From: a bacterium
GTDB taxonomy: Bacteria; Armatimonadota; Abditibacteriia; Abditibacteriales; Abditibacteriaceae
Direction of reading: 5' to 3'
Length of the DNA stretch: 64,000 bases
NCBI GenBank assembly: GCA_004172935.1
Contig: SDZD01000009.1
Location: 62,001-126,000 of the forward strand
The notes beneath the pieces are model-generated. The model was not told the DNA's origin. It did not search any database and was given only the letters and a program-made list of their open reading frames with translations. How positions within the stretch are numbered: position 1 is the stretch's first letter; every line of letters begins with the position of its first letter. The translations under genes and the position numbers were made by a program. This document shows positions 45,232 to 53,254 of this stretch, piece by piece.

Positions 45232-46503
45232 ATGAACAAAAATGAACACGTGGCCGTGGTCGGCGGAGGTGTCGTCGGATTGTGTTGCGCTTATTATCTC
45301 AAGCGCGCCGGATTCCGCGTGACCCTCATTGATCGCGGCGATGCCAAAAGCGAAAACTGCTCGATTGGTAACGCGGGGTTGGTAGTTCCCAGCCACATCG
45401 TTCCTCTGGCGGCCCCCGGCATGATGATGGCGGGCATCAAGTGGATGCGCGACCCCGAAAGCCCTTTTTATGTGAAACCACGCCCATCGCTCGATTTGGC
45501 GAAGTGGGGCTGGCAGTTCTTTCGTGCGGGCACCAAAGCTCACGTCGAGCGTAGCGCACCGCTGTTGCACGACTTGAACATGGCCTCGCGTGCGGGTTTC
45601 GAGGAACTGAACTCCGAACTGGAAAACTTCGATTTCGAGCAACGCGGTTTGCTGATGTTGTTTCAGACCGAAGCAGGACTAGAAGAAGAAAGCCACGTGG
45701 TCGAGGCATCCCAAAAGTTGGGAATGCCCGCGCATATTTTGAGCGCCGACGAGGCGCGCGCCAAAGACCCCGGCTTGAAAATGGACTTGATTGGGGCGGC
45801 TTACTACCCCAAAGACTGCCACATGTCGCCGAACAAATTTGTGGTGGGGTTACAAAAGGCACTCGAACGCGACGGCGTTACTTTGCGGTGGAATACCGAA
45901 GTTTGCGACTGGAAAAAGGACGGTAAACGTATTCGTGCCGCCGTTGTGCATGGAGCCAACGGGCAACACGAAGAAATCGAGGCCGACCAGTGGGTTTTGT
46001 GCGGCGGCTCATGGTCGCCGCAGACAGTACGCGCCTTGCACCTTGCACTTCCCATGCAAGCGGGCAAGGGCTACAGTGTCACCCTACCCAAACCCAGCCA
46101 TTTGCCCACCGTGCCGTCGCTGCTGATGGAAGCGCGCGTCGCGGTGACACCGATGGGCGGCTCGCTTCGATTGGCGGGCACGATGGAAATCGCGGGACTC
46201 AACACCGATGTCAACCCTCGTCGTGTCGGCGGCATTTTAAAAGCTGTTCCGCGCTATTATCCCGATTTCAAAGCCTCCGATTTCGAGGGCGTCAAAGCAT
46301 GGGCTGGACTCCGGCCCTGCACTCCCGATGGGCTACCATATGTGGGGCGCACCGAGAAATTCCAAAATCTCTGCATCGCGACAGGTCACGCCATGATGGG
46401 CCTCAGTTTGGCCCCCATCACTGGCAAGCTCATCGCTCAAACCATATCGGGCCAGCAGCCACAGCTTTCCAGCACCCTGCTCAACCCCGACCGTTACGCA
46501 TAA
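45232..46503 (+). CDS. FAD-dependent D-amino-acid dehydrogenase (DadA/HypO-like)
   Basis: A 423-residue DAO-family flavoprotein with the dinucleotide-binding motif VAVVGGGVVGLCCAYYL at the N-terminus and the FAD-contacting C-terminal segment near 365-400 (WAGLRPCTPDGLPYVG, then IATGHAMMGLSLAP). Such enzymes oxidise D-amino acids, including D-hydroxyproline, at the membrane. The downstream DHDPS-family lyase and semialdehyde dehydrogenase make D-hydroxyproline the most consistent substrate. ATG at 45232 follows the extended -10; a frame from 45190 adds an unmatched leader. No epimerase gene is in the operon. Confidence 0.85.
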   Translation: MNKNEHVAVVGGGVVGLCCAYYLKRAGFRVTLIDRGDAKSENCSIGNAGLVVPSHIVPLAAPGMMMAGIKWMRDPESPFYVKPRPSLDLAKWGWQFFRAGTKAHVERSAPLLHDLNMASRAGFEELNSELENFDFEQRGLLMLFQTEAGLEEESHVVEASQKLGMPAHILSADEARAKDPGLKMDLIGAAYYPKDCHMSPNKFVVGLQKALERDGVTLRWNTEVCDWKKDGKRIRAAVVHGANGQHEEIEADQWVLCGGSWSPQTVRALHLALPMQAGKGYSVTLPKPSHLPTVPSLLMEARVAVTPMGGSLRLAGTMEIAGLNTDVNPRRVGGILKAVPRYYPDFKASDFEGVKAWAGLRPCTPDGLPYVGRTEKFQNLCIATGHAMMGLSLAPITGKLIAQTISGQQPQLSSTLLNPDRYA

Positions 46504-46534
46504 TTTTCCAATTTACCCAAACACAAACCTACTT

Positions 46535-47455
46535 ATGAACTGGCAAGGCGTTATTCCGGCGATCACCACTCCTTTTCGCCCCGACTTAGAAGTCGATTAT
46601 TCCTTTTTAACCCGTCACGCAACTTGGCTCATCGAGAACGGCTGCACTGGCATCGTCGCTCTGGGTTCGCTCGGCGAAGGCGCAACGCTGACTTTCGCCG
46701 AGAAAGTTCGCATCCTCGAAACCCTCGTGCAAGAGCTACCGGGCGTTCCCATCGTAGCAGGCATCTCGTCGCTTTCCACGAAGGAATCGGTCGAACTGGC
46801 TCGCGAGGCCAAGCGCGTTGGTTGCCAGGGTCTGATGGTGTTGCCGCCTTACGTGTACTCGACCGACTGGCGCGAGATGAAGGAACACGTCGCTGCCATC
46901 ATCGCCGCGACCGATTTGAGCTGTATGCTCTACAACAACCCAATCGCCTATAAAACCGACTTTTTGGTCGAGCATATTCAGGAGTTGTTGGCCGAGTACC
47001 CCAACCTGCACGCCGTCAAGGAATCGAGCGCCGATGTGCGCCGCGTCACCTCCATTCGCGCTATCTGCGGCGACCGCATCCAAATTTTGGTCGGCGTCGA
47101 TGATGCCATCGTCGAGGGCATCGCAGCGGGCGCGCGCGGCTGGATCGCGGGCACCGTCAACGCCCTGCCGCGCGAATCGGTTCAACTTTTCGAGTTGGCA
47201 CTGCGCGGCCAATGCGAGGAAGCCGCCGAGATTTACAGCTGGTTCTTGCCAATGCTGAAACTCGATGTTGTGCCGAAATTCGTTCAGCTCATCAAGCTCT
47301 CCCAACAGGAAGCGGGCGCAGGAAGCGAACGAGTGCGCGGACCTCGTCTGGTTCTCGATGGTGCCGAACGCGAATGGGCATTGGACCTCATCCGCCGCGA
47401 CCTCGCCAATCGCCCCGAATGCGTGCAGCACAGCACCCCACTGTTGCAAAAGTAA
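46535..47455 (+). CDS. DHDPS-family lyase (hydroxyproline- or pentonate-pathway type)
   Basis: A 306-residue class I aldolase-family protein. Motifs are GSLGEGATLTFAEK near 45, PPYVYSTDW near 107, YNNPIAYKTDF near 133 (catalytic Tyr) and HAVKESSADVRR near 159, with the Schiff-base Lys near 161. In this context it could be the 1-pyrroline-4-hydroxy-2-carboxylate deaminase, or alternatively 2-keto-3-deoxy-pentonate dehydratase; both give 2-oxoglutarate semialdehyde. A role in lysine synthesis is less likely given the neighbours. The gap to the aldehyde dehydrogenase holds a stable hairpin. Confidence 0.85.
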   Translation: MNWQGVIPAITTPFRPDLEVDYSFLTRHATWLIENGCTGIVALGSLGEGATLTFAEKVRILETLVQELPGVPIVAGISSLSTKESVELAREAKRVGCQGLMVLPPYVYSTDWREMKEHVAAIIAATDLSCMLYNNPIAYKTDFLVEHIQELLAEYPNLHAVKESSADVRRVTSIRAICGDRIQILVGVDDAIVEGIAAGARGWIAGTVNALPRESVQLFELALRGQCEEAAEIYSWFLPMLKLDVVPKFVQLIKLSQQEAGAGSERVRGPRLVLDGAEREWALDLIRRDLANRPECVQHSTPLLQK

Positions 47456-47464
47456 TTGCAACCC

Positions 47465-47499
47465 GCCATTCGTGGGGCGACATCGTCCCCACGAATGGC
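47465..47499. repeat. Intercistronic inverted repeat
   Basis: A perfect 13-base stem GCCATTCGTGGGG/CCCCACGAATGGC with a 9-base inner region that can pair further. There is no T tract after it on either strand, so it is unlikely to be a simple terminator; it may stabilise or attenuate the operon mRNA, or be a REP-like element. Confidence 0.7.
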
Positions 47500-47545
47500 A
47501 CCCGCACTGCACTCCCCTCCTAACGACCAAGAAACCAACAGCACC

Positions 47546-49135
47546 ATGAGTACGACAATGACCATCAACGGCACCTCTTTGATCGGAACAGGCGCCACGC
47601 AGAACCCCGCGACAGGCACGCCATTTCGAGCATTTAACCCAGCCAAAGGCGTCGAACTGGAAAACGACTTTTATCCGGCGACTGGCGAAGATGTCGAACG
47701 GGCCGCCACTCTGGCTCACGAGGCGTTCGCCACCACCAAAAATTTGTCGGGCAAAGAGAAGGCGCGTTTTCTGCGCGCCATCGCCGATGGTTTGCAGAAC
47801 GCATTGCCACATCTCGTCGAAACCGCCAACAGCGAAACGGCGCTCCCGGCAGCTCGCCTCGAAGGCGAGGTTGGGCGCACCATGATGCAACTGCGCTTGT
47901 TCGCCGATTTGGTGGAGGAAGGCTCGTGGGTCACCGCCCGCCTCGATTCACCCAATCCCGACCGCCAGCCACTCCCTAAACCCGACGTTCGCTCTATGCT
48001 GCGTCCTCTGGGGCCAGTCGCGGTTTTTGGCGCCTCCAACTTCCCCTTCGCCTATTCAGTGGCGGGCGGCGATACCGCTTCGGCTCTGGCAGCAGGTTGC
48101 CCGGTGATTGTCAAGGCGCACCCTGCGCACCCTGCGACTTCGGCCCTCACTGCCGAAGTGGTGGCCCAAGCGGCACGCGATTGCGAGATGCCCGAAGGCA
48201 TTTTCTCGCTACTGTTCGACTCCGGTTTCGAAGTTGGCACAGCTCTGGTTTCACACCCGGCCATCAAAGCGGTTGGCTTCACTGGCTCACGGCGCGGCGG
48301 CTTGTCGTTGGTCGAAACCACCCAGAAGCGCAAGGAACCCATTCCGGTTTATGCCGAGATGAGCAGCGTCAACCCCATCTTCATCTCATCGGGCGCTCTG
48401 GACGCGCGACGCGAAGCGCTCGTCAAGGGCTTACATCAATCAGTGACTATGGGCATCGGCCAGTTCTGCACCAACCCCGGTCTTGTTCTGCTTCCGGCGG
48501 GCGAAGAAGGCGACACCTTCATCAGCGAACTCGCCGAACTCATGAACGCGACGGCTCCCGGCTCGATGCTGTCGAGCGGCATCGCCAAAAACTATAGCGA
48601 TGGCGTCGAGAAATTGGCAGAATCGGAACATGTCACCCAGCGCGCCGAGGTCGAGTCCGAAGGCATACTATCGGGCGCGGCTCTGTTCGAGACCACAGCG
48701 CAAACACTGCTCGATTCGCCCGAACTGGGCAACGAGGTTTTCGGCCCCACCACTCTCATCGTGCGCTATGGCAGTGGCGACGAAGTGCGTGCCATCGCCG
48801 AATCGCTCGAAGGCCAGTTGACCGCGACTTTGCAACTCGAAACCTCCGAGTGGCCCGACTACCTCGATCTACTCGGTATCATCGAAGAGAAAGCCGGGCG
48901 CCTCGTCGTTAATGGCTTTCCCACGGGAGTTGAAGTCGGCCCAGCGATGGTTCATGGCGGTCCGTTCCCGGCAACCAGCGATGGACACACCACTTCGGTT
49001 GGCACTCGCGCCATCGAACGCTTTGTTCGTCCCGTCTGCTATCAAAACCTACCGAACGAAGCCCTGCCCGCCGAGCTTCAGAATGGTAACCCTGTCGGCA
49101 TTCACCGCCTTGTCGATGGCGAATGGACCAAATAA
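47546..49135 (+). CDS. 2-oxoglutarate-semialdehyde (2,5-dioxovalerate) dehydrogenase
   Basis: A 529-residue aldehyde dehydrogenase closest in form to the KGSADH-III branch, which makes 2-oxoglutarate in the hydroxyproline and pentonate or hexarate pathways. Features are FGASNFPFAYSVAGGDTASALAAGCPV near 157, the catalytic Glu in VYAEMSSVNP near 269, and Cys in GIGQFCTNPG near 306. The C-terminal GFPTGVEVGPAMVHGGPFPATSD is typical. ATG at 47546 is chosen. It is the last gene of the DadA-like operon, ending before a strong terminator. Confidence 0.9.
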   Translation: MSTTMTINGTSLIGTGATQNPATGTPFRAFNPAKGVELENDFYPATGEDVERAATLAHEAFATTKNLSGKEKARFLRAIADGLQNALPHLVETANSETALPAARLEGEVGRTMMQLRLFADLVEEGSWVTARLDSPNPDRQPLPKPDVRSMLRPLGPVAVFGASNFPFAYSVAGGDTASALAAGCPVIVKAHPAHPATSALTAEVVAQAARDCEMPEGIFSLLFDSGFEVGTALVSHPAIKAVGFTGSRRGGLSLVETTQKRKEPIPVYAEMSSVNPIFISSGALDARREALVKGLHQSVTMGIGQFCTNPGLVLLPAGEEGDTFISELAELMNATAPGSMLSSGIAKNYSDGVEKLAESEHVTQRAEVESEGILSGAALFETTAQTLLDSPELGNEVFGPTTLIVRYGSGDEVRAIAESLEGQLTATLQLETSEWPDYLDLLGIIEEKAGRLVVNGFPTGVEVGPAMVHGGPFPATSDGHTTSVGTRAIERFVRPVCYQNLPNEALPAELQNGNPVGIHRLVDGEWTK

Positions 49136-49184
49136 CGAGCGGAATTAGAATTTCTCACCACTAATCGTTGATACAGACGGAGAG

Positions 49185-49225
49185 GGGCGGCGCAAATGGT
49201 TCATTTGCGCCGCTCTTTTCTATTT
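49185..49225 (+). terminator. Terminator of the DadA-like operon
   Basis: A 14-base stem (49185-49198 with 49202-49215, one G-U pair) with a tight loop, followed by TTTTCTATTT. It begins about 50 bases after the dehydrogenase stop. Confidence 0.9.
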
Positions 49226-49304
49226 CAGGGGCTGTCATTATTATCGAACAAAAATTGTTAAAATCCAGTCATACAGCAAGTAAGGGACTTCGATCTCAAT
49301 TTCC

Positions 49305-49616
49305 ATGAACGACATCAATGCGGTGAAAAGTCGGGCCTATTTGACTTGGGCTGAGTGGGGACCGGATGCGCGCATCCCACGCGATGAGCGACTGGCGACT
49401 ATTTACCCTGACCTTACCACTGCGGAACGGATAGCATGGATAAAAGAGTTCGGCCAGATAGAAAGTTTCGTATGGCAACTGGCCGAGGAAGGCAAAGCAC
49501 AGGCGCTTTCGCGTGAAGATTTCACCGCGTTAATCCACCAACGTTTCCCCTTCATGGACGACGAAGCAGTGGGCAAGGCGCATTTTCTGGCGTCTTATTA
49601 CCAGTGGCACGGCTAA
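49305..49616 (+). CDS. Small hypothetical protein
   Basis: A 103-residue soluble, mainly helical protein with several Trp residues (YLTWAEWGPDARIP near 12, WIKEFGQIESFVWQLAEEGKAQ near 45). I recognise no family. It stands alone between the terminator of the preceding operon and the secreted protein at 49669. Confidence 0.55.
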   Translation: MNDINAVKSRAYLTWAEWGPDARIPRDERLATIYPDLTTAERIAWIKEFGQIESFVWQLAEEGKAQALSREDFTALIHQRFPFMDDEAVGKAHFLASYYQWHG

Positions 49617-49668
49617 GCCAACTCATCCCCATTCAACATCGAAAGTCAGTCACAAAATTCTGGACATC

Positions 49669-50493
49669 ATGAAACAATATCTCTCAATTCCATTCCTACT
49701 CATCACCCTGTTGTGCGCTCTCACTCAATGCTCGTTTGCTGAACCTAAAGCCGAGCCGCTGCAACTGCAATTCAGGCCGGGAAATCCGACAGCCACAGCC
49801 AAAGGCCATTTGACGGGCGATCTGGAATATGACTATGCCATCGCCGCCCAAAAGGGGCAATGGATGATGGTCGAAGTTACCTCGAACCCAGTCGATGCCG
49901 CCGTATTTTCCATCAAAACGCCGAGCGGCAGCGAAACAACTTCTCAGTACCGCTGGTCGGGAGTTGTTCAAGAAACAGGCGACTATCTACTGTGGGTTTC
50001 CAAGCCCGCCGATTATCGGACAGCCGATTTCACCCTGAAAGTAACTCTGGGAGCGCGCCCCGCACCGCTACGCTACTCGGCAACCGATAGGAATGGAGCG
50101 GCGCTCTATGCGGCGATGCGCAAATTCATCGACTCCTTCAAGACCAAAGACCGCACAGCGTTCCTCTCCTGCTTCTCGCGCTCCAAACCATCCTATCATC
50201 TCAATCCCATCATTATCGGCTCCAAGAGTTACTACCGGACTGCTGTAACTTACCCTCAACTCGCTTCCGACTTGAAGGCGAAGAAAAGTTGGTACTGGAT
50301 TTATCTCGAACGCGCCGAAAACGGCGAGTTGGATGCCTTCGTAGATAACGTTCCAAACGGCAATATGTGGACGCGCACCGCGAACAACACCTTCGTCCCA
50401 CCGGGAGCCGAAATCACCAGTTCAACCTACGTCAAATGGCGCAAGGAAGGTTCGCAGTGGTTTATCGACGAAATCAGCTATCCGCGTTCGTGA
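49669..50493 (+). CDS. Exported hypothetical protein with PPC-like domain
   Basis: A 274-residue protein with a signal peptide (core LLITLLCALTQCSFAE; cleavage near 24). Residues about 35-130 (AKGHLTGDLEYDYAIAAQKGQWMMVEVTS, then TGDYLLWVSKP) resemble a bacterial pre-peptidase C-terminal (PPC-like) beta domain. The rest resembles a small NTF2-like helix/sheet fold near 145-270. Function unknown. Confidence 0.6.
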   Translation: MKQYLSIPFLLITLLCALTQCSFAEPKAEPLQLQFRPGNPTATAKGHLTGDLEYDYAIAAQKGQWMMVEVTSNPVDAAVFSIKTPSGSETTSQYRWSGVVQETGDYLLWVSKPADYRTADFTLKVTLGARPAPLRYSATDRNGAALYAAMRKFIDSFKTKDRTAFLSCFSRSKPSYHLNPIIIGSKSYYRTAVTYPQLASDLKAKKSWYWIYLERAENGELDAFVDNVPNGNMWTRTANNTFVPPGAEITSSTYVKWRKEGSQWFIDEISYPRS

Positions 50494-50518
50494 CGACTAT
50501 TTCTCTTCGCGCTCATCT

Positions 50519-51838
50519 TCAACCTTGCTCATCTCGAATAATAAGGTTGAAATCGTCTTCCCGACCAAAGGTATTCCCTTCCTCATCAATGGTTTCCGCC
50601 ACAAGCCTGACCTTATCTCCCACAGCAATGTCCGCCGCATCTAAGGACAGATGCAACTGAATCTCACCATTCTCATCGGTGAGAAAAGTGGGTTTAGAGA
50701 TTTTCGTACTTTCCTTTGTTCTTTCTGGCGTCCAGAAACCGGAAATTGCTGTGTTGCCCTTGAAAGCCTGAAGCCGAACTTTAACTGCAGCCACTGGGTC
50801 GTACTCATCATCTTCCACTTTCACCGAAACCAAAACAGATTTTGTTTGGGCGCCTTTGGCAGGCAAAATCGCGAATCCTCTATTAACAGTCAGGTGGGTA
50901 TAAGAATCAGGGAGAACACGCACCATGAACGACTTGGAATTTCCCAGAGTCGCAGTAAGTGGTGCCCCTTTGATTGTAGGTTTTTGCGCGCCCAGCGAAA
51001 GATCATCGCCTTCAATGCTGTGACCTTGAAATGTCCATACTGGTCCGAGCGTATGTTCGTTTACCCACGGTGCCCAAGACACAGCTTTTTCGGCCCGCAC
51101 CAGCAGCGTTCCATAGTGGGGCATTAATACATTAGTCTTCTTAGTGACATCATGCCATCGGTTTGCGTGCGTTTCATCAGCATCTTGAGTCCATTGAATT
51201 TTGGAGATGAATTGTGAGGTAACGCGCCCAATGACAACGTCGCGTAGTTCCCCCTTTTGAGCAAGCACACGGAAAGAACCCTCACTGATAGGAGGAATCA
51301 TTGAGGGAGGCGCAGTAAGGTCTAACTTGATGACGATCTCATTTTTTGGCTGAACGAGCGGTGTTTCCCAGCCTTGTTCATTTTTTAACTGCTCAAATAT
51401 ATCTTTTGTATCCCCCTCTAATGCCGCTCGACCACTCCAACCTTTCGGCGCCCAGGGAGTATCGGCTCCATTCGTGGATATGATGCCCTTCATAAACACA
51501 CGAAACGTTGTGGCGCTTTGCCCGATATTGTTGATGTGAATCAAGTATTTTTCGGTTTGTCCGGGAAGAACAGCAGACAATAGGGTTTGCTGAGCATCTT
51601 TGCCAAGAACTTGTTCTCCGGCAACATCCGCTCTCACACCTTCATTGTCAACACGTTCCAGAACAATATCTGGCGTACCGGGCACATCTGACTTCGGTGT
51701 ATCCACAACAGGCGCACTCATAGCAGTCATGGTTGGCTCAGATACCTCCAGAATCGGAGGGGAGGGGGCTGAACAGGAATAATTACATGACACTGCGAGT
51801 GACAAAGCCAATGCAGCGAGGAGGGATTTAGATTTCAC
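50519..51838 (-). CDS. Secreted hypothetical protein, possibly lipoprotein, Ig-like end
   Basis: A 439-residue exported protein (signal peptide about 1-22). The residues LAVSC near 14-18 could be a lipobox, though it is imperfect. The body is beta-rich. The C-terminal 100 residues (VLVSVKVEDDEYDPVAAVKVRLQAF, GFWTPERTKESTKIS, DENGEIQLHLSLDA) look like an Ig-like extracellular fold in which the DENGEIQL segment matches the D-x-x-G pattern of such repeats. Its composition is more AT-rich than its neighbours. Function unknown. Confidence 0.55.
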   Translation of the reverse strand: MKSKSLLAALALSLAVSCNYSCSAPSPPILEVSEPTMTAMSAPVVDTPKSDVPGTPDIVLERVDNEGVRADVAGEQVLGKDAQQTLLSAVLPGQTEKYLIHINNIGQSATTFRVFMKGIISTNGADTPWAPKGWSGRAALEGDTKDIFEQLKNEQGWETPLVQPKNEIVIKLDLTAPPSMIPPISEGSFRVLAQKGELRDVVIGRVTSQFISKIQWTQDADETHANRWHDVTKKTNVLMPHYGTLLVRAEKAVSWAPWVNEHTLGPVWTFQGHSIEGDDLSLGAQKPTIKGAPLTATLGNSKSFMVRVLPDSYTHLTVNRGFAILPAKGAQTKSVLVSVKVEDDEYDPVAAVKVRLQAFKGNTAISGFWTPERTKESTKISKPTFLTDENGEIQLHLSLDAADIAVGDKVRLVAETIDEEGNTFGREDDFNLIIRDEQG

Positions 51839-51918
51839 GCAAAAGATAATAACGCCTCGCTTAGAAACACGTCAATCTTTCTGCTTTGGCGCGCAAATAG
51901 AGACACTAGGGGCCGCTT

Positions 51919-53232
51919 ATGCCCACTCAACCGACTCTGTGGAATCGCTTCTGTGCCAAGATGGTTGGCGAAGTCTCCGCTGACACGCTCGAAGCCTACC
52001 GCCGCGCCTCACTCGCCGTGTACGATGCTCTCGATCATCTCGAAGTACATCGCAAGAACGCCCTTGATAACGGCAAGAACGCCTGGACTATCGCTCCAGC
52101 AGCCAAAGCCGAAACACTTTGCACGTGGAATGCATTCGTATTGCAAACCCTCGGCGACCGCTTTCTCGAAGCCGATTACGAAGGCGACCCAAGCACAGTG
52201 GGTTTCGTGCCTCCCATCACTGCCGACCAAATTTTGCGATTTTATACTCCGGTCGAAGGCTGGCTCAATCGCGCGCAACAGGCGCACTATAACCCCGATT
52301 ACAAACTCGATTGGCCTGTTCCCGCCCTACTCCCCAAGTGGAGTGATGTTGAGCCGTGCCCCAATGCTCACTTAGTTGGAATGCTCGAAGCGATGCGCGC
52401 CGTGCGCGACCACACTCAGGCCGCCCTCACCTTCCTCGAAGCCTCGGAGCCGACAACCGAAGATGAGAAGAAAAGCAAGAACCTCATTCGTCAGGTGCAA
52501 GCCTCGACGATGGCACGCGCCCGCTATGCCGACGACATGATGAACGGCAACCCATCGCGCGATGTCCATGAGCGCGTCGAGGAGCATGTCAAAGCCGCCA
52601 TCGAAGATTTCTTCCTGCTCGGTCAACTGCTGGCGATGCCTGAACTGGCGCTCAAAGTCAATACCCCCAAACCTCAGCCACAACCCAAACCCGCGACTCC
52701 GCCCGCCACGCCGACATTCGATTCGTTTTCTACCGATGTCGGTCTTTGGGGCGCCTCCGCTCCATCGGTTGCTCCGGCGCTGGCGTCTTCGCAGCTGGCT
52801 CGTCCCAACGACCCGAATTTCGATGTGTGGTGCCTGACTTCGCCCGAAGCTCTCGTCAAATTCAAGCAAGACCGCGAGGCTGTGCGCGCCATCAAGACGC
52901 TATGGCAACTCGACCCCGACCCGGTGCGCACACTTCAAATTCAGGATGAAATCAACGCCGCATTGATGCGCGGCGACATCACTTACGCGCTCGACCGCTA
53001 CAACCAAAAACTCGGTCACTTTTTTTGCGCGCCGTGGGGCGCCGTTTACGCTACCAAGCGTCCTATAATTATCGGCGGCGAACGTCTGGGTGCCATGCAG
53101 CAGTTCATTTTCAACGTGACCTGCGAAGGCGTTAATCTGGGAGCGCCATTCGAACGCGAGATCATGACGGGTAACTTCACCCCGACCACCAAGTTCGAAT
53201 ACGGCGACCCGAACGAACAGCCAGACCACTAA
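51919..53232 (+). CDS. Hypothetical protein with Pro-rich linker
   Basis: The 437-residue soluble protein has a helical N-terminal domain (about 1-245; VSADTLEAYRRASLAVYDALDHLEVHRKNA, then WNAFVLQTLGDRFLEADY), a Pro/Lys/Gln-rich linker near 250-270, and a C-terminal domain (about 295-425; ALVKFKQDREAVRAIKTLW, GGERLGAMQQFIFNVTCEGVNLG). I cannot assign a family. It lies 22 bases upstream of the P-type ATPase gene on the same strand and is perhaps cotranscribed with it. Confidence 0.55.
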   Translation: MPTQPTLWNRFCAKMVGEVSADTLEAYRRASLAVYDALDHLEVHRKNALDNGKNAWTIAPAAKAETLCTWNAFVLQTLGDRFLEADYEGDPSTVGFVPPITADQILRFYTPVEGWLNRAQQAHYNPDYKLDWPVPALLPKWSDVEPCPNAHLVGMLEAMRAVRDHTQAALTFLEASEPTTEDEKKSKNLIRQVQASTMARARYADDMMNGNPSRDVHERVEEHVKAAIEDFFLLGQLLAMPELALKVNTPKPQPQPKPATPPATPTFDSFSTDVGLWGASAPSVAPALASSQLARPNDPNFDVWCLTSPEALVKFKQDREAVRAIKTLWQLDPDPVRTLQIQDEINAALMRGDITYALDRYNQKLGHFFCAPWGAVYATKRPIIIGGERLGAMQQFIFNVTCEGVNLGAPFEREIMTGNFTPTTKFEYGDPNEQPDH

Positions 53233-53254
53233 ACCGCAACCTGATTTTTAATTC

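Noticed and set aside
46736..47890. 384-codon open frame on the minus strand
   Set aside because: It runs antisense through the lyase and the aldehyde dehydrogenase, both with clear family motifs.
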